From an uncultured Eubacteriales bacterium (lineage in GTDB: Bacteria > Bacillota > Clostridia > Christensenellales > Christensenellaceae), in contig CAJJPW010000114.1 in NCBI GenBank assembly GCA_905193725.1, forward strand, positions 1 to 7,026: 7,026 nucleotides of DNA, read 5' to 3'. The stretch's first letter is position 1; every line of letters starts with the position of its first letter. Shown here one piece after another: positions 1 through 6,551 of this stretch. The position numbers were made by a program, and so were the translations under genes. The notes under the pieces were generated by a model that worked only from the letters and a program-made list of their open reading frames with translations, ran no database searches and had not been told where the DNA came from.

Positions 1-20
1 ACCCTGCCATTTTTCTATGT

Positions 21-1190
21 TTATTGTCGTAATGCCTCTACTGGGTCTAGCTTTGCCGCCTTACGGGCAGGCAGTATGCCAAACACCATGCCAATGGCGA
101 CGGCAAAAACTACGCTAAACAAGATAGATCCTAGGGAAATCGTGAGAGTGGTTCCCATCACCATGGATGCCAGATACGCCAGGCCCAACCCCAAGGCAAT
201 GCCAATGGCCGCGCCAATTATCGCATACAGCAGCGCTTCCGCCAAAAACTGCCCTAAAATATCCTTATTTTTTGCCCCTAGAGCTTTGCGGATGCCGATC
301 TCTCGAGTTCGCTCTTTTACCGTAACCAACATGATGTTCATAATGCCAATGCCACCTACAATGAGGGAAATTGCGGCAATAGCAGTGATCACCAGTTTAA
401 AGATATCCAGGATATTCTCTGCACTCTGCATTTCCTTAGACATATTGAGCACCTTGATGGAGTTTTCCCCGTATTTGTCCACAATTACATCTACTGCCTG
501 GTTCATCACTGCATCCACCTCTTGGTCATCCTCTGCTGTCAGGGAGATCTCATACAGCTCATCTGTGCCAAAGGTGTTCTCATATGCGGTAATTGGGATA
601 TAGGATTTGCCTTCAAAAAATGACCCATAGATGGGTTTGGTCTCCTTTTCTACGCCAATAACAGTATACCGCTTGCCGTTCACTTCCACTTCCTCACCTA
701 GAGCACTGGCGTCTCCAAATAGCTCTTTTCCTGCGCTTTCTCCCAACACAATTACTTGTCTTGCATAGTCGATATCCCTTTGGGAGATGTAACGGCCCTC
801 CAGCATTTCCAGTCCTTCTATCTCTTCCACCTGGTCATTTGTCCCTACGATGTCGATGACCATCTCCTTGGATCCATGGGAGATGGATACCCGGTTATAG
901 GCGCTTGGACTGATATTTTGTATATTGCTCACATGTTTGGATAACAGCTCCACATCCTCTACCTTTAGCGATGCAGCCGCTCCATTGGCATCGTCTGCAA
1001 AGAGCCATATTCTGTTAATGCCCAGCTTGTTGAGCTCGGTGGTGATCATGCTCTTACCTGCATCGCCTACTGATAATACGGTGATCATAGAGGAAATTCC
1101 TATGACGATACCCAGCACCGTTAAAATAGAGCGCACCACGCTCTTTTTGATCTGCTTTGCAGCAATAGACAGGCAATCTAGTCCATTCAT
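21..1190 (-). CDS. MacB/YknZ-type ABC transporter permease (FtsX-like)
   Basis: This 389-residue integral membrane protein is the permease of a MacAB/YknXYZ-type exporter. Such permeases do not form a classic channel; they pass ATP-driven movement to an extracytoplasmic domain and the adaptor. I see the family layout: one N-terminal membrane segment (about 21-43), a large extracytoplasmic MacB_PCD-like domain (about 45-260), then three membrane segments (about 264-290, 317-343, 352-375). The [14 protein letters not shown] motif (293-306) and the C-terminal [15 protein letters not shown] are hallmarks of the FtsX/MacB family. Length is normal for a stand-alone permease. The ATG is preceded by AAGGAGG (1202-1208), spaced a rather long 11 bases. 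A 74-base gap separates it from the upstream ATPase gene, and it is probably the last gene of the three-gene operon. The substrate cannot be read from sequence; antimicrobial peptides, macrolides or lipids are known for relatives. The TAA stop is 20 bases from the window edge, so any terminator lies outside. Confidence 0.93.
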   Translation of the reverse strand: MNGLDCLSIAAKQIKKSVVRSILTVLGIVIGISSMITVLSVGDAGKSMITTELNKLGINRIWLFADDANGAAASLKVEDVELLSKHVSNIQNISPSAYNRVSISHGSKEMVIDIVGTNDQVEEIEGLEMLEGRYISQRDIDYARQVIVLGESAGKELFGDASALGEEVEVNGKRYTVIGVEKETKPIYGSFFEGKSYIPITAYENTFGTDELYEISLTAEDDQEVDAVMNQAVDVIVDKYGENSIKVLNMSKEMQSAENILDIFKLVITAIAAISLIVGGIGIMNIMLVTVKERTREIGIRKALGAKNKDILGQFLAEALLYAIIGAAIGIALGLGLAYLASMVMGTTLTISLGSILFSVVFAVAIGMVFGILPARKAAKLDPVEALRQ

Positions 1191-1264
1191 CTGCCTTGTA
1201 CCCTCCTTAATATAGATTTACTTTGATATGCATGTAATAAGATCCATCCGTTTACTATTTACAG

Positions 1265-1930
1265 CTATCCATCGTATAGCACACCGTCCTGCAACCGCTT
1301 TATCTCACTTGCGTATTGGGCGATTTTTTGCTCATGGGTGATGAGCAAAATTGTGGCCCCTTGCCTATGAAGATCTTTGAGCACTTCCATGATTTCTCTG
1401 CCAGTTGCCGAATCCAAATTTCCGGTGGGTTCATCTGCTAAGATCAACTTTGGGTCGTTAATCAGGGCACGGGCGATGGCCACTCTCTGTCGCTGGCCTC
1501 CAGACAGCTCAGAGGGCAGGTGCTTTGCCCGGTGAGAAAGCCCTACCATCCGCAAAGCGTTTTCCACCTTTTGCATTCGGACTATTCTGCTCTCTCCTTT
1601 ATAGATTAAGGGAAGCTCGATATTTTCCTCTGCCGTCAATCGAGGTAAAAGATAAAAGGATTGGAAGATAAAGCCTATGAACTTGTTGCGCAGCTCCGCC
1701 TTTTTGCTGCTATTTAGCTTTTTGATATCTATACCATTCAGCTGATAGGTGCCATAGGTCTGAGAGTCCAGGCATCCTATGATATTCATTAGTGTGGATT
1801 TTCCACTTCCTGAGGGTCCCATAATCGCAGTAAAGCCACCCTCTTTTAAGTGAAAGTCGATGTCTTTGAGTGCCTCCACTCGGTTCTTTTCATTTCCATA
1901 TATTTTTGTCAAATGATTAATCCTGATCAA
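1265..1930 (-). CDS. MacB/YknY/LolD-type ABC transporter ATP-binding subunit
   Basis: This cytoplasmic ATPase powers the exporter formed with the permease and adaptor next to it. Numbered from the TTG start it has 221 residues, typical for the family. All nucleotide-binding motifs are intact: Walker A GPSGSGKST (38-46), Q-loop glutamine in FQSFYLLPRL (about 90), signature LSGGQRQR (142-149), Walker B LILADE with catalytic glutamate (162-167), D-loop NLDS, and switch histidine in LLITHE (about 199). I chose the TTG at 1928-1930 because the protein then begins MIRINHLTKIYG, as relatives do, and AAGGTGGAG lies just upstream. An in-frame ATG at 1964-1966 would add 12 residues that look like out-of-frame adaptor sequence and has no good ribosome site. 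The gene overlaps the adaptor stop by 14 bases, suggesting coupled translation. It belongs to the LolD/MacB/YknY branch; its exact substrate is unknown. Confidence 0.95.
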   Translation of the reverse strand: MIRINHLTKIYGNEKNRVEALKDIDFHLKEGGFTAIMGPSGSGKSTLMNIIGCLDSQTYGTYQLNGIDIKKLNSSKKAELRNKFIGFIFQSFYLLPRLTAEENIELPLIYKGESRIVRMQKVENALRMVGLSHRAKHLPSELSGGQRQRVAIARALINDPKLILADEPTGNLDSATGREIMEVLKDLHRQGATILLITHEQKIAQYASEIKRLQDGVLYDG

Positions 1931-2987
1931 TTTTCTCCACCTTTTGTCCAGATTGCAAGTCCTCATCTGGATTGAGCACTACCTGTTCGCCTTGCAGAAG
2001 CCCTTCTAATACCGCCACATCAGTGCTGTCATTGGCGCCCAAAACTACCTCTCGTTCATACACCATGCCATCGTCATAGACGAATACCTTATTGTCGTCT
2101 ACAATGGCATCTATAGGTATCTTGATGGCCTGTTCCAGTTGATCTAACACAATGTCCACATCGATGCTGGCACCTACGAGCTCGTCCAGCACCTGCTCAG
2201 GGGTGATCTCTATGGTTCCCTTTTTTTCTGTACTTCCATTTAGTTGGGTGGTCGCTTGTGCTACTGACCCTTTTTTTGTGATCTTTCCATGGATGGCAGC
2301 ACTGCCGTCATTTGGGTATATGATCACCTTTTGTCCCTTCCAAACCTCATTCATATCCTTTTCGTTGATCTGGCATACGATCTTCAAATTCTCAGTATCT
2401 GCCACTGTGAGGATGCTAGCTCCTGCCGCTAAAAAGTCTTCGTCCTTGGCGTTCACGCTCAATATGGTGCCGTCAATATTGCTGGTAACGGACTGCTGGC
2501 CCATTTCACCTAATTGCTCTTCTAATGTGCTCATAGCACTTTGCGCTTGTTCTTGCTCGGGTAATAGGAACAGCTCATTAAAGGTATCTAGGCTCATTCC
2601 CGCCACTTGAGAGAGGAGCAAGGCATTTCTCTGCTTTTCTTCTATTGTATATGTGTCTGGCAGCTGATTGGCCATGCTATTTGAAAAGGCGCTCTGTACC
2701 TCTTCCTGGGCAGATGCTGTTTGCCAATCCACCAATTTATCCCCCTTTTTTACCGTCTGCCCCTCTACTACATAGATTTCCTCAATTTGCCCCTGCATAT
2801 GGGCCAGCACTTCCTGCTGATTTTTGGGTGTCACGTCACCGGTGATCTCCAATGTGCTGGTAACTGTACCCAGCTGTGCCGCTTGCACCTCTACCTGTTT
2901 TAATGTGCCACCAGAGTTTGCCAGCAAAACGCCGCCCACTGCAACAGCAGCCACAACCACCAAGCTACTTATCCATCTTTTTGCCAT
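1917..2987 (-). CDS. MacA/YknX-type periplasmic-adaptor (HlyD/RND adaptor) subunit
   Basis: This 356-residue membrane-anchored adaptor links the permease to the cell exterior in MacAB/YknXYZ-type exporters. It begins with a positively charged tip and one hydrophobic segment (about 5-23) with no lipobox cysteine, so it is probably anchored by an uncleaved signal. The order of parts matches the family: first lipoyl half (about 47-90, with QGQIEEIYVVEGQTVKKGD), a short alpha-helical hairpin (about 92-165, rich in Gln and Glu), second lipoyl half (about 167-200), beta-barrel (about 200-290) and a membrane-proximal domain (about 290-353). The start ATG is preceded by GAGGG at a spacing of about 7 bases. 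It is the first gene of the minus-strand operon and overlaps the ATPase gene. No TolC-like outer-membrane gene is nearby, in keeping with a Gram-positive host. The adaptor family is clear; the transported substrate is not. Confidence 0.9.
   Translation of the reverse strand: MAKRWISSLVVVAAVAVGGVLLANSGGTLKQVEVQAAQLGTVTSTLEITGDVTPKNQQEVLAHMQGQIEEIYVVEGQTVKKGDKLVDWQTASAQEEVQSAFSNSMANQLPDTYTIEEKQRNALLLSQVAGMSLDTFNELFLLPEQEQAQSAMSTLEEQLGEMGQQSVTSNIDGTILSVNAKDEDFLAAGASILTVADTENLKIVCQINEKDMNEVWKGQKVIIYPNDGSAAIHGKITKKGSVAQATTQLNGSTEKKGTIEITPEQVLDELVGASIDVDIVLDQLEQAIKIPIDAIVDDNKVFVYDDGMVYEREVVLGANDSTDVAVLEGLLQGEQVVLNPDEDLQSGQKVEKIDQD
1935..1943 (-). promoter_or_regulatory. Ribosome binding site deciding the ATPase TTG start
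   Basis: On the minus strand the sequence reads AAGGTGGAG, then AAAA, then TTG. The site lies inside the 3' end of the adaptor gene. It supports the TTG start rather than the ATG 36 bases upstream. Confidence 0.65.
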
Positions 2988-3079
2988 GCTCCATCCCTCA
3001 CAAAATTTATTTTATGGTTATTTTTCCTTGACTTCTGCTGAGATATTCTCTAAAAATTTGTAAATTTATCATTTCATTC

Positions 3080-3108
3080 TTGCATAATTATACATATAGA
3101 TGTATAAT
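3080..3108 (+). promoter_or_regulatory. Sigma-A-type promoter of the argCBD operon
   Basis: TTGCAT (3080-3085) and a perfect TATAAT (3103-3108) are separated by exactly 17 bases. Transcription would start near 3115, leaving a leader of about 32 bases before the argC ATG. Both elements are buried within the two ARG-box-like palindromes, as expected for a promoter blocked by ArgR binding. Confidence 0.7.
3081..3094 (+). promoter_or_regulatory. ARG box 1 (putative ArgR operator)
   Basis: TGCATAATTATACA is a near-perfect palindrome of the form TGNATAATTATNCA, which matches the core of known ARG boxes (E. coli TGAATWWWWATTCA and Bacillus relatives). It covers most of the -35 element of the argC promoter. 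Confidence 0.7.
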
Positions 3109-3115
3109 TATTAAA
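3087..3115 (-). promoter_or_regulatory. Possible divergent promoter for the exporter operon
   Basis: On the minus strand a perfect TATAAT (3092 down to 3087) is preceded 17 bases upstream by a weak TTTAAT (3115 down to 3110). This would give a leader of about 90 bases before the adaptor gene. The TATAAT arises from the palindromic ARG-box core, so it may be a by-product of the operator. I saw no better minus-strand promoter in 2988-3128. Confidence 0.3.
3101..3114 (+). promoter_or_regulatory. ARG box 2 (putative ArgR operator)
   Basis: TGTATAATTATTAA matches the same palindrome with one main deviation (A for C near its end). Its centre is 20 bases from that of box 1, close to the two-helical-turn spacing of paired ARG boxes that bind one ArgR hexamer. 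It covers the -10 element. Confidence 0.65.
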
Positions 3116-3131
3116 AACACCAAGGAAAATG

Positions 3132-3138
3132 AAGGAGG
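3132..3138 (+). promoter_or_regulatory. Ribosome binding site of argC
   Basis: AAGGAGG lies 8 bases before the ATG at 3147. An in-frame ATG at 3129 would place this site inside the coding region, so 3147 is the better start. Confidence 0.85.
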
Positions 3139-3146
3139 CAGCCGAG

Positions 3147-4187
3147 ATGATTAAGGCAGCTGTAGTAGGCGCAACAGGTTATGCGGGAATCGAACTGACA
3201 CGCATTTTATCAGGGCATCCTGAAATTCAAATACAGACACTGGTTTCTAAGAGCTTTGCAGGGCAAAATTTAAAGGACATCTATCCCAATTACGCATCCA
3301 TCGGGAATTACGTGCTGGAGGACTTAGATGTGTCCAAAATACAGAGCACCTGTGATATTGCTTTTTTGGCACTGCCTCATGGGCAGTCCATTGAAGTCGC
3401 GCCTCAACTCATCCAAAGCGGTCTAAAAGTCATCGATTTGAGTGGCGACTTCCGGTATGACAATCCAGATGTTTACGAACAGTGGTACCATATTCACCAC
3501 ACACAGGTGGAGCTTTTGCAGAAGGCGGTTTACGGTCTTTGCGAGTTATACGAGCCTCAAATCGCCAAGGCTTCTATGGTGGCAAACCCTGGCTGCTACA
3601 CCACTTGCAGCATTCTTCCGGTATATCCCCTGTTAAAAGACCGCTTAGTAAAAGGAGAAAACATCATCATAGACGCCAAGTCCGGCACTACTGGCGCAGG
3701 CAGAAGTGAAAAACTTGGGTTTAGCTTTTGCGAGGTAAACGAGAGCTTTAAGGCTTATGGGGTTTCCACCCACCGGCACACCTCAGAAATCGAACAGGAG
3801 TTGAGCAAGGCCAACGGTGCTCCTTTGCAGCTGATTTTCACACCCCATCTGCTGCCAGTACAACGGGGCATTTTAGCCACCATCTATTTAGACATCATGC
3901 CTGGGGTAGATGCGGACCAAGTCGCCCAGTGTTACGAAAAGGCATATGGGGCAAAGCCCTTCACTCATGTGCTTCCCCACGGCAAACTGCCAGAGCTGAA
4001 ATTCGTAGTGGGATCCAACAATTGCTTTATCGGCTACCAGTTGGATGCGCGGATGAACAAGCTGATTGTGGTCTCTTGCATTGACAATCTAGTCAAAGGA
4101 GCTGCTGGTCAGGCGGTGCAAAACTGCAATTTGATGTTTGGCATGGATCAGGCCATGGGTCTTGACAATCTAGGTTGGTATCTATAG
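3147..4187 (+). CDS. argC: N-acetyl-gamma-glutamyl-phosphate reductase
   Basis: ArgC carries out the third step of arginine synthesis in the cytoplasm: NADPH-dependent reduction of N-acetylglutamyl phosphate to N-acetylglutamate semialdehyde. The 346-residue product is of normal length. It starts with an NADP-binding loop, GATGYAGIE (8-16), and has the active-site motif NPGCYTT with the nucleophilic cysteine at about 150. The SGTTGAGR segment (180-187), a conserved STHRHTSEIEQ block supplying the catalytic histidine (about 209), and FTPHLLPVQRGIL are also present. The start is fixed by a strong AAGGAGG 8 bases upstream; the alternative ATG six codons earlier is unlikely. It is the first gene of argCBD, directly downstream of a promoter overlaid by two ARG boxes, so arginine repression is expected. 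Codon use and sequence look clostridial. Product and function are near certain. Confidence 0.97.
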   Translation: MIKAAVVGATGYAGIELTRILSGHPEIQIQTLVSKSFAGQNLKDIYPNYASIGNYVLEDLDVSKIQSTCDIAFLALPHGQSIEVAPQLIQSGLKVIDLSGDFRYDNPDVYEQWYHIHHTQVELLQKAVYGLCELYEPQIAKASMVANPGCYTTCSILPVYPLLKDRLVKGENIIIDAKSGTTGAGRSEKLGFSFCEVNESFKAYGVSTHRHTSEIEQELSKANGAPLQLIFTPHLLPVQRGILATIYLDIMPGVDADQVAQCYEKAYGAKPFTHVLPHGKLPELKFVVGSNNCFIGYQLDARMNKLIVVSCIDNLVKGAAGQAVQNCNLMFGMDQAMGLDNLGWYL

Positions 4188-4202
4188 AAAGAGTTGCTTT
4201 TT

Positions 4203-4233
4203 CGCCCATGGAGTATTTGTTCTAGTATGGGTG
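4203..4233 (+). other. Possible stem-loop in the argC-argB gap
   Basis: CGCCCAT (4203-4209) can pair with ATGGGTG (4227-4233) through seven pairs, one of them G-U, around a 17-base loop. No T-tract follows, so it is not a standard terminator. It could affect message processing or stability, or be chance. The rest of the 97-base gap is AT-rich, and I saw no clear second promoter or ARG box in it. Confidence 0.25.
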
Positions 4234-4284
4234 AGATCAAATTGAATACAATAAAATTTATATCATAACGGAGGAACAGTTCTT

Positions 4285-5151
4285 ATGAAAGAAGGTTATC
4301 TAGAACGGGCGCAGATGCTCATCGAAGCACTTCCCTATATTCAACGTCTCAGCGGCAAGACCATCGTGGTAAAATACGGCGGTGCTGCTATGCTGGATAA
4401 CGACTTAAAGCGCCAAATTATGGAGGATATCACCCTGCTGAAATTTGTAGGAATGAACCCTATCGTAGTCCACGGCGGCGGCCCGGATATCAATAAAATG
4501 CTGAGCGCATTAAATGTAGAATCCAAATTCTATCAGGGCTTGCGCATCACCGATGACGCCACTATGGAAGTGGTGCAGATGGTGCTCACGGGAAAGATCA
4601 ATAAGGAGATCGTATCCATGTTAAATGGCATGGGTGCTAAAGCCATTGGCCTATGCGGTATCGACGGGGCAGCCATTCGGGCCGAGAAGAAGCCTCCTCT
4701 CCACGGAGTAGACCTGGGCAATGTGGGGGAAATCACCTCCATCAACACCAAACTCTTGCAGACGTTGGCAGAAGATGAGTACATCCCCGTCATCGCTCCC
4801 ATCGGGTTGGGTGATCACGGAGAGAGCTACAACATCAACGCAGATACCGCTGCCAGCGAAATTGGCGCGGCACTCAAGGCAGAAAAGCTCATGTTTTTAA
4901 CAGACATCGACGGCATTCGCAAGGATCCAGAAGATCCAGACTCCCTCATCTACCAAATCTCCATGGCCGAAGTGTACGATTTAATTGAGGATGAGGTCAT
5001 CACTGGTGGCATGTTGCCTAAGGTCTTAGGCTGCATCAAGGCCCTTAAGCAAGGGGTAAAGAGAACCCATATACTAAATGGCACAATTCCCCACCCCATC
5101 ATATTGGAAATCTTCACAGACTCGGGTATTGGAACCATGGTTACAGAATAA
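4285..5151 (+). CDS. argB: Acetylglutamate kinase, arginine-sensitive type
   Basis: ArgB phosphorylates N-acetylglutamate with ATP, the second step of arginine synthesis and usually the controlled one. The 288-residue product belongs to the amino-acid kinase family. Visible motifs are [12 protein letters not shown] (25-36, phosphate binding), [13 protein letters not shown] (61-73, substrate loop), GKINKEIV (103-110), [12 protein letters not shown] (183-194), FLTDIDGI (204-211) and ITGGMLPK (239-246, catalytic lysine). About 23 residues precede the first glycine-rich strand, forming the N-terminal helix found in hexameric, arginine-inhibited enzymes; the E. coli enzyme lacks it. The C-terminal [11 protein letters not shown] (275-285) also matches the arginine-site signature. 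I therefore infer feedback inhibition by arginine. GGAGG (4270-4274) lies 10 bases before the ATG. It follows argC after 97 bases and precedes argD by 18. Confidence 0.97.
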   Translation: MKEGYLERAQMLIEALPYIQRLSGKTIVVKYGGAAMLDNDLKRQIMEDITLLKFVGMNPIVVHGGGPDINKMLSALNVESKFYQGLRITDDATMEVVQMVLTGKINKEIVSMLNGMGAKAIGLCGIDGAAIRAEKKPPLHGVDLGNVGEITSINTKLLQTLAEDEYIPVIAPIGLGDHGESYNINADTAASEIGAALKAEKLMFLTDIDGIRKDPEDPDSLIYQISMAEVYDLIEDEVITGGMLPKVLGCIKALKQGVKRTHILNGTIPHPIILEIFTDSGIGTMVTE

Positions 5152-5158
5152 GAGTAGT

Positions 5159-5164
5159 AGGTGA
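5159..5164 (+). promoter_or_regulatory. Ribosome binding site deciding the argD start
   Basis: AGGTGA lies 5 bases before the ATG at 5170. A GTG at 5161 is in frame but is itself part of this site and has weaker signals upstream, so ATG 5170 is preferred. Confidence 0.65.
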
Positions 5165-5169
5165 ACGGG

Positions 5170-6372
5170 ATGCAATTAGAACAGATCAAACAGCTGGATG
5201 CACAGTATTACATGAACGTATTTGGAGAGCGCTTCCCCGTGTGTTTTGTAGATGGGGAGAGCAACTCTCTCATCGATACCCAGGGAAAGAAATATCTGGA
5301 CTTTTTGGCGGGAATCGCGGTCAACTGTCAGGGTTACTCCGATGAGGGATTTAAAGCCGCCCTCAAAAACTGCATTGACCATGTAATCCACACCTCCAAC
5401 TATTTCTATATTGAGACGCAAGCGCAGCTGGCGGAAAAAATCTGCCAAATGGCCCATATGGATCGGGTGTTTTTTGCCAACAGCGGCGCAGAAGCTATGG
5501 AAGGTGCCATTAAATTGGCGCGCAAATACGCCTATGAGAAGGGCAATGACCAAAGCGAGATCATCTGCTTTCACAACTCCTTCCACGGGAGGACACTGGC
5601 CACGCTCACAGCAACTGGGCAGGAGAAATTCCACAAGGGGTTTGGGCCGCTGGTCAAGACGTTTCATTATGCGGATTACAACGATTTAGAGAGTGTCAAA
5701 AAGCTCATCACACCCCATACCAGCGCTATTTTGCTTGAGCCCATCATCGGCGAGGGAGGCGTCATCCCCGCTACGCCAGAATTCCTTCAAGGCTTAGAAG
5801 CGCTGTGCCATGAGCAGGATATTTTACTCATCATTGATGAGATACAGACCGGCATGGGGCGCACGGGAGCGCTGTTCGCCATGCTCAAATACGGTGTTAC
5901 GCCCGACATCGTGTGCCTGGCCAAGGCATTCGGGGGCGGCATGCCGCTGGGAGCGTTCGCCTCGAGGCCGGAGATTATGCAGACCCTGCAGGAAAACCCC
6001 GTGCTGGGGCATATCACCACCTTCGGCGGACATCCGGTATGCTGCGCAGCCGGGCTCGCGGCATTGAATTACCTGCTCGACAACAAGGTCGTCGAAGGGG
6101 TCGAGGCGAAGGGCACACTCTACGCACAACTGCTCGGCAACCATCCCGCCGTGCGTGAAATCCGCCGCAGCGGACTGTTGCTGGCGGTCGAATTGGGCGA
6201 ACCGCAGAAACTCTACCGCATCATGGAACTGTTCAAGCAGGCGGGGATCCTGAGCGACTGGTTTCTGTTCTGTGACACGGCGTTCCGCATCTCGCCGCCG
6301 CTGACGATCTCGGAGGAGGAGATCCGCGGAAGCGCGGCACTGATCCTCAAATGCCTCGACGAATTGGGATAG
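5170..6372 (+). CDS. argD: Acetylornithine aminotransferase, apparent mosaic of two lineages
   Basis: ArgD is a PLP-dependent class-III aminotransferase that converts N-acetylglutamate semialdehyde and glutamate to N-acetylornithine. From ATG 5170 it has 400 residues, the usual length. Visible are the SGAEAMEGAIKLARK region (105-119), FHGRT (138-142), the cofactor aspartate in IIDEIQTGMGRTG (about 223), the PLP lysine in CLAKAFGGGMP (about 252) and HITTFGGHPV (281-290). The N-terminal half (for example YYMNVFGERFPV) looks like clostridial ArgD. From about residue 240 on, the sequence shifts to a type I associate with Bacteroidota aminotransferases (PVLGHITTFGGHPV, DWFLFCDTAFRISPPLTISEEEI), and base composition rises to about 62% GC. 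All catalytic residues remain and the frame is open. The position in argCBD supports the ArgD name for the first half; the native role of the second half's parent is less certain. A true hybrid or an assembly chimera are both possible. Confidence 0.85.
   Translation: MQLEQIKQLDAQYYMNVFGERFPVCFVDGESNSLIDTQGKKYLDFLAGIAVNCQGYSDEGFKAALKNCIDHVIHTSNYFYIETQAQLAEKICQMAHMDRVFFANSGAEAMEGAIKLARKYAYEKGNDQSEIICFHNSFHGRTLATLTATGQEKFHKGFGPLVKTFHYADYNDLESVKKLITPHTSAILLEPIIGEGGVIPATPEFLQGLEALCHEQDILLIIDEIQTGMGRTGALFAMLKYGVTPDIVCLAKAFGGGMPLGAFASRPEIMQTLQENPVLGHITTFGGHPVCCAAGLAALNYLLDNKVVEGVEAKGTLYAQLLGNHPAVREIRRSGLLLAVELGEPQKLYRIMELFKQAGILSDWFLFCDTAFRISPPLTISEEEIRGSAALILKCLDELG
5845..5900 (+). other. Composition and lineage breakpoint inside argD
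   Basis: Sequence before this zone resembles Clostridia; sequence after it resembles Bacteroidota. Hand counts give 26/60 GC at 5641-5700, against 38/60 at 6121-6180 and 37/60 at 6301-6360. One earlier line (5461-5520) is 31/60, so the step is not perfectly clean by GC alone. The zone encodes the conserved QTGMGRTGALFAMLKYG stretch, where unrelated ArgD genes could share a short identical run. The exact crossover cannot be fixed by eye. Confidence 0.6.
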
Positions 6373-6388
6373 GCCGGGCGGCCAAACG

Positions 6389-6416
6389 AAAAAGAGGGTC
6401 GGAAACCCTCTTTTTT
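6389..6416. terminator. Rho-independent terminator between argD and nfo, likely bidirectional
   Basis: AAAAAGAGGGT (6389-6399) pairs perfectly with ACCCTCTTTTT (6405-6415) around the five-base loop CGGAA. The T-run downstream serves argD, 16 bases after its stop. The mirrored A-run gives a T-run on the minus strand, so it can also end transcripts from the convergent nfo gene. Confidence 0.92.
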
Positions 6417-6526
6417 CGTATTACGCCGGAATCTCCCGGCCGCGATTACCCGCAATTAAACATATGCGGCAACTATTTTCCGACGACGGCGCATGCCGGC
6501 CGTAATTTTCCGCATCGCCGTGCCTG

Positions 6527-6540
6527 CTCCGGCTGCGGAG
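6527..6540. other. Small GC-rich hairpin just past the nfo stop
   Basis: CTCCG (6527-6531) and CGGAG (6536-6540) form a 5-bp stem with a GCTG loop, 11 bases beyond the nfo stop. No T-tract accompanies it. It may be chance in GC-rich DNA. The remaining intergenic stretch (6417-6551, 135 bases) shows no gene. Confidence 0.25.
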
Positions 6541-6551
6541 TCAATGGTTTC

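Noticed and set aside
76..603. A 175-codon open frame on the plus strand opposite the permease gene.
   Set aside because: It is a shadow of the permease gene: low-complexity, rich in Met, Pro and Ser, with no domain signature.
3028..3056. An alternative plus-strand promoter, TTGACT (3028-3033) with TAAAAA (3051-3056) at 17-base spacing.
   Set aside because: The -10 is poor (4 of 6), and the downstream TTGCAT/TATAAT pair overlying the ARG boxes is a better and more sensible promoter. A secondary promoter is not excluded.
4081..4173. A 12-base direct repeat, TTGACAATCTAG, at 4081-4092 and 4162-4173 near the end of argC.
   Set aside because: Both copies code for ordinary ArgC residues, and about one 12-base repeat is expected by chance in a window this size.
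5176..5667. A 163-codon open frame on the minus strand opposite argD.
   Set aside because: It lies wholly within the well-supported argD gene and its translation shows no recognisable family or domain.
6453..6510. Short similar segments and partial inverted repeats (ATGCG/CGCAT, two ATTTTCCG-like pieces) between the terminator and nfo.
   Set aside because: The matches are only 5-8 bases, in GC-rich DNA, with no regular spacing or repeat-unit structure.
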